Assembly: GCF_001567565.1 (NCBI RefSeq)
Contig: NZ_LSSW01000017.1
Location: 1 to 64,000 of the forward strand
Direction of reading: 5' to 3'
Source: Ectopseudomonas composti
GTDB lineage: Bacteria > Pseudomonadota > Gammaproteobacteria > Pseudomonadales > Pseudomonadaceae
DNA: 64,000 bases
Below are positions 63,782 through 64,000 of the stretch, piece after piece. The position numbers were made by a program, and so were the translations under genes. The notes below the pieces were generated by a model. The model was not told the DNA's origin and made no database searches. It saw only the letters and a list, made by a program, of their open reading frames with translations. The first letter of the stretch is position 1. Every line of letters starts with the position of its first letter.

Positions 63782-64000
63782 ATGCGCTCCCCTGCCTTCA
63801 AACAACGCCTGATCCGCGGCCAGACGCCCTCCTACGAGCGCCTGCAGGCACGCCTGGCCGAAGATCACACCAGCGAGCCGAGCCAGCCGCAGGCCATCCA
63901 CTGCGGCTGGGGTCGACTGCTGGTCGGCCACACGTACCCGGACGCCACCGCGCTGGCCGAGTCCCTGCTCGATGAGCAGCCCGGCGAGCGCGACATCGCC
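63782..64000 (+). CDS. ngg: N-acetylglutaminylglutamine synthetase, N-terminal part (partial)
   Basis: 73 codons are visible before the window ends; the frame is open. The start MRSPAFKQRLIRGQTPSYER and the following H-C-GWGRLLVGHTYPD fit the GNAT N-terminal part of the Ngg protein, which with the upstream amidotransferase makes NAGGN. The call relies mostly on context; the ATP-grasp part is outside the window. Confidence 0.75.
   Translation, partial: MRSPAFKQRLIRGQTPSYERLQARLAEDHTSEPSQPQAIHCGWGRLLVGHTYPDATALAESLLDEQPGERDIA

Overview
The window looks like a chromosomal segment of a Pseudomonas, most likely from the P. mendocina/P. oleovorans side of the genus. Most proteins match Pseudomonas families, and the gene orders dapA-bamC, gcvR-bcp-perM-tusA-bepA, moxR-bat and nadK-fadH follow P. 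aeruginosa as I remember it. GC content is high and two families of short palindromic (REP) repeats are scattered between genes. Species assignment is inference; no rRNA or marker search was possible.

Layout. (1) 1-3.6 kb: the right end of a Pf-type filamentous prophage (Zot/pI tail, replication initiator, tyrosine integrase, an orphan antitoxin-like ORF and a small lipoprotein) abutting tRNA-Ser(CGA). (2) 3.8-11.2 kb: conserved housekeeping block with purC, bamC, dapA, gcvR, bcp, perM, a TusA-like protein and bepA. The purC here is an unusually long form. (3) 11.5-16.3 kb: the giant NAD-dependent glutamate dehydrogenase. (4) 16.4-28.1 kb: an accessory block lying between gdhB and moxR and starting with a 142-bp palindromic element. 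It carries a TRAP transporter (dctPQM), a LysR regulator, an OprD-family porin, a chemoreceptor, a second orphan TRAP binding protein and the 5-oxoprolinase genes pxpABC. (5) 28.3-35.2 kb: the moxR-batABD operon. (6) 35.5-42.6 kb: an outer-membrane DUF1302 protein, a DUF1329 protein, a six-Asp-box YCF48-like protein and an MMPL/RND transporter, preceded by a near-perfect sigma-54 promoter. (7) 43.1-60.7 kb: pepN, DUF2797, DUF1315, a nadK operon, DUF1853, a cNMP/rhodanese fusion, a PLP enzyme, a coiled-coil protein, an orphan TAXI binding protein, fadH, a nitrilase-fold pseudoenzyme and an AraC regulator. (8) 60.8-64 kb: tandem tRNA-Asp, tRNA-Val, a MarR regulator and the start of the N-acetylglutaminylglutamine amide osmolyte genes.

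The strongest candidate for an undescribed system is region 4. An 18-bp sequence with gapless alignment, of the form YGKTTTTT-HYM-GTTGGAC with few deviations, occurs four times. Each copy lies 84-149 bp upstream of a different transcription unit (dctPQM, the porin, the second dctP, pxpABC) and always in the orientation of transcription. Together with the gene content this suggests one regulon for 5-oxoproline (pyroglutamate) or a related acid: porin entry, TRAP uptake, perhaps binding-protein-assisted chemotaxis, and ring opening to glutamate, next to the glutamate dehydrogenase gene. The substrate and the regulator are inferences. A second candidate is the sigma-54-linked DUF1302/DUF1329/YCF48/RND module, whose function is not settled.
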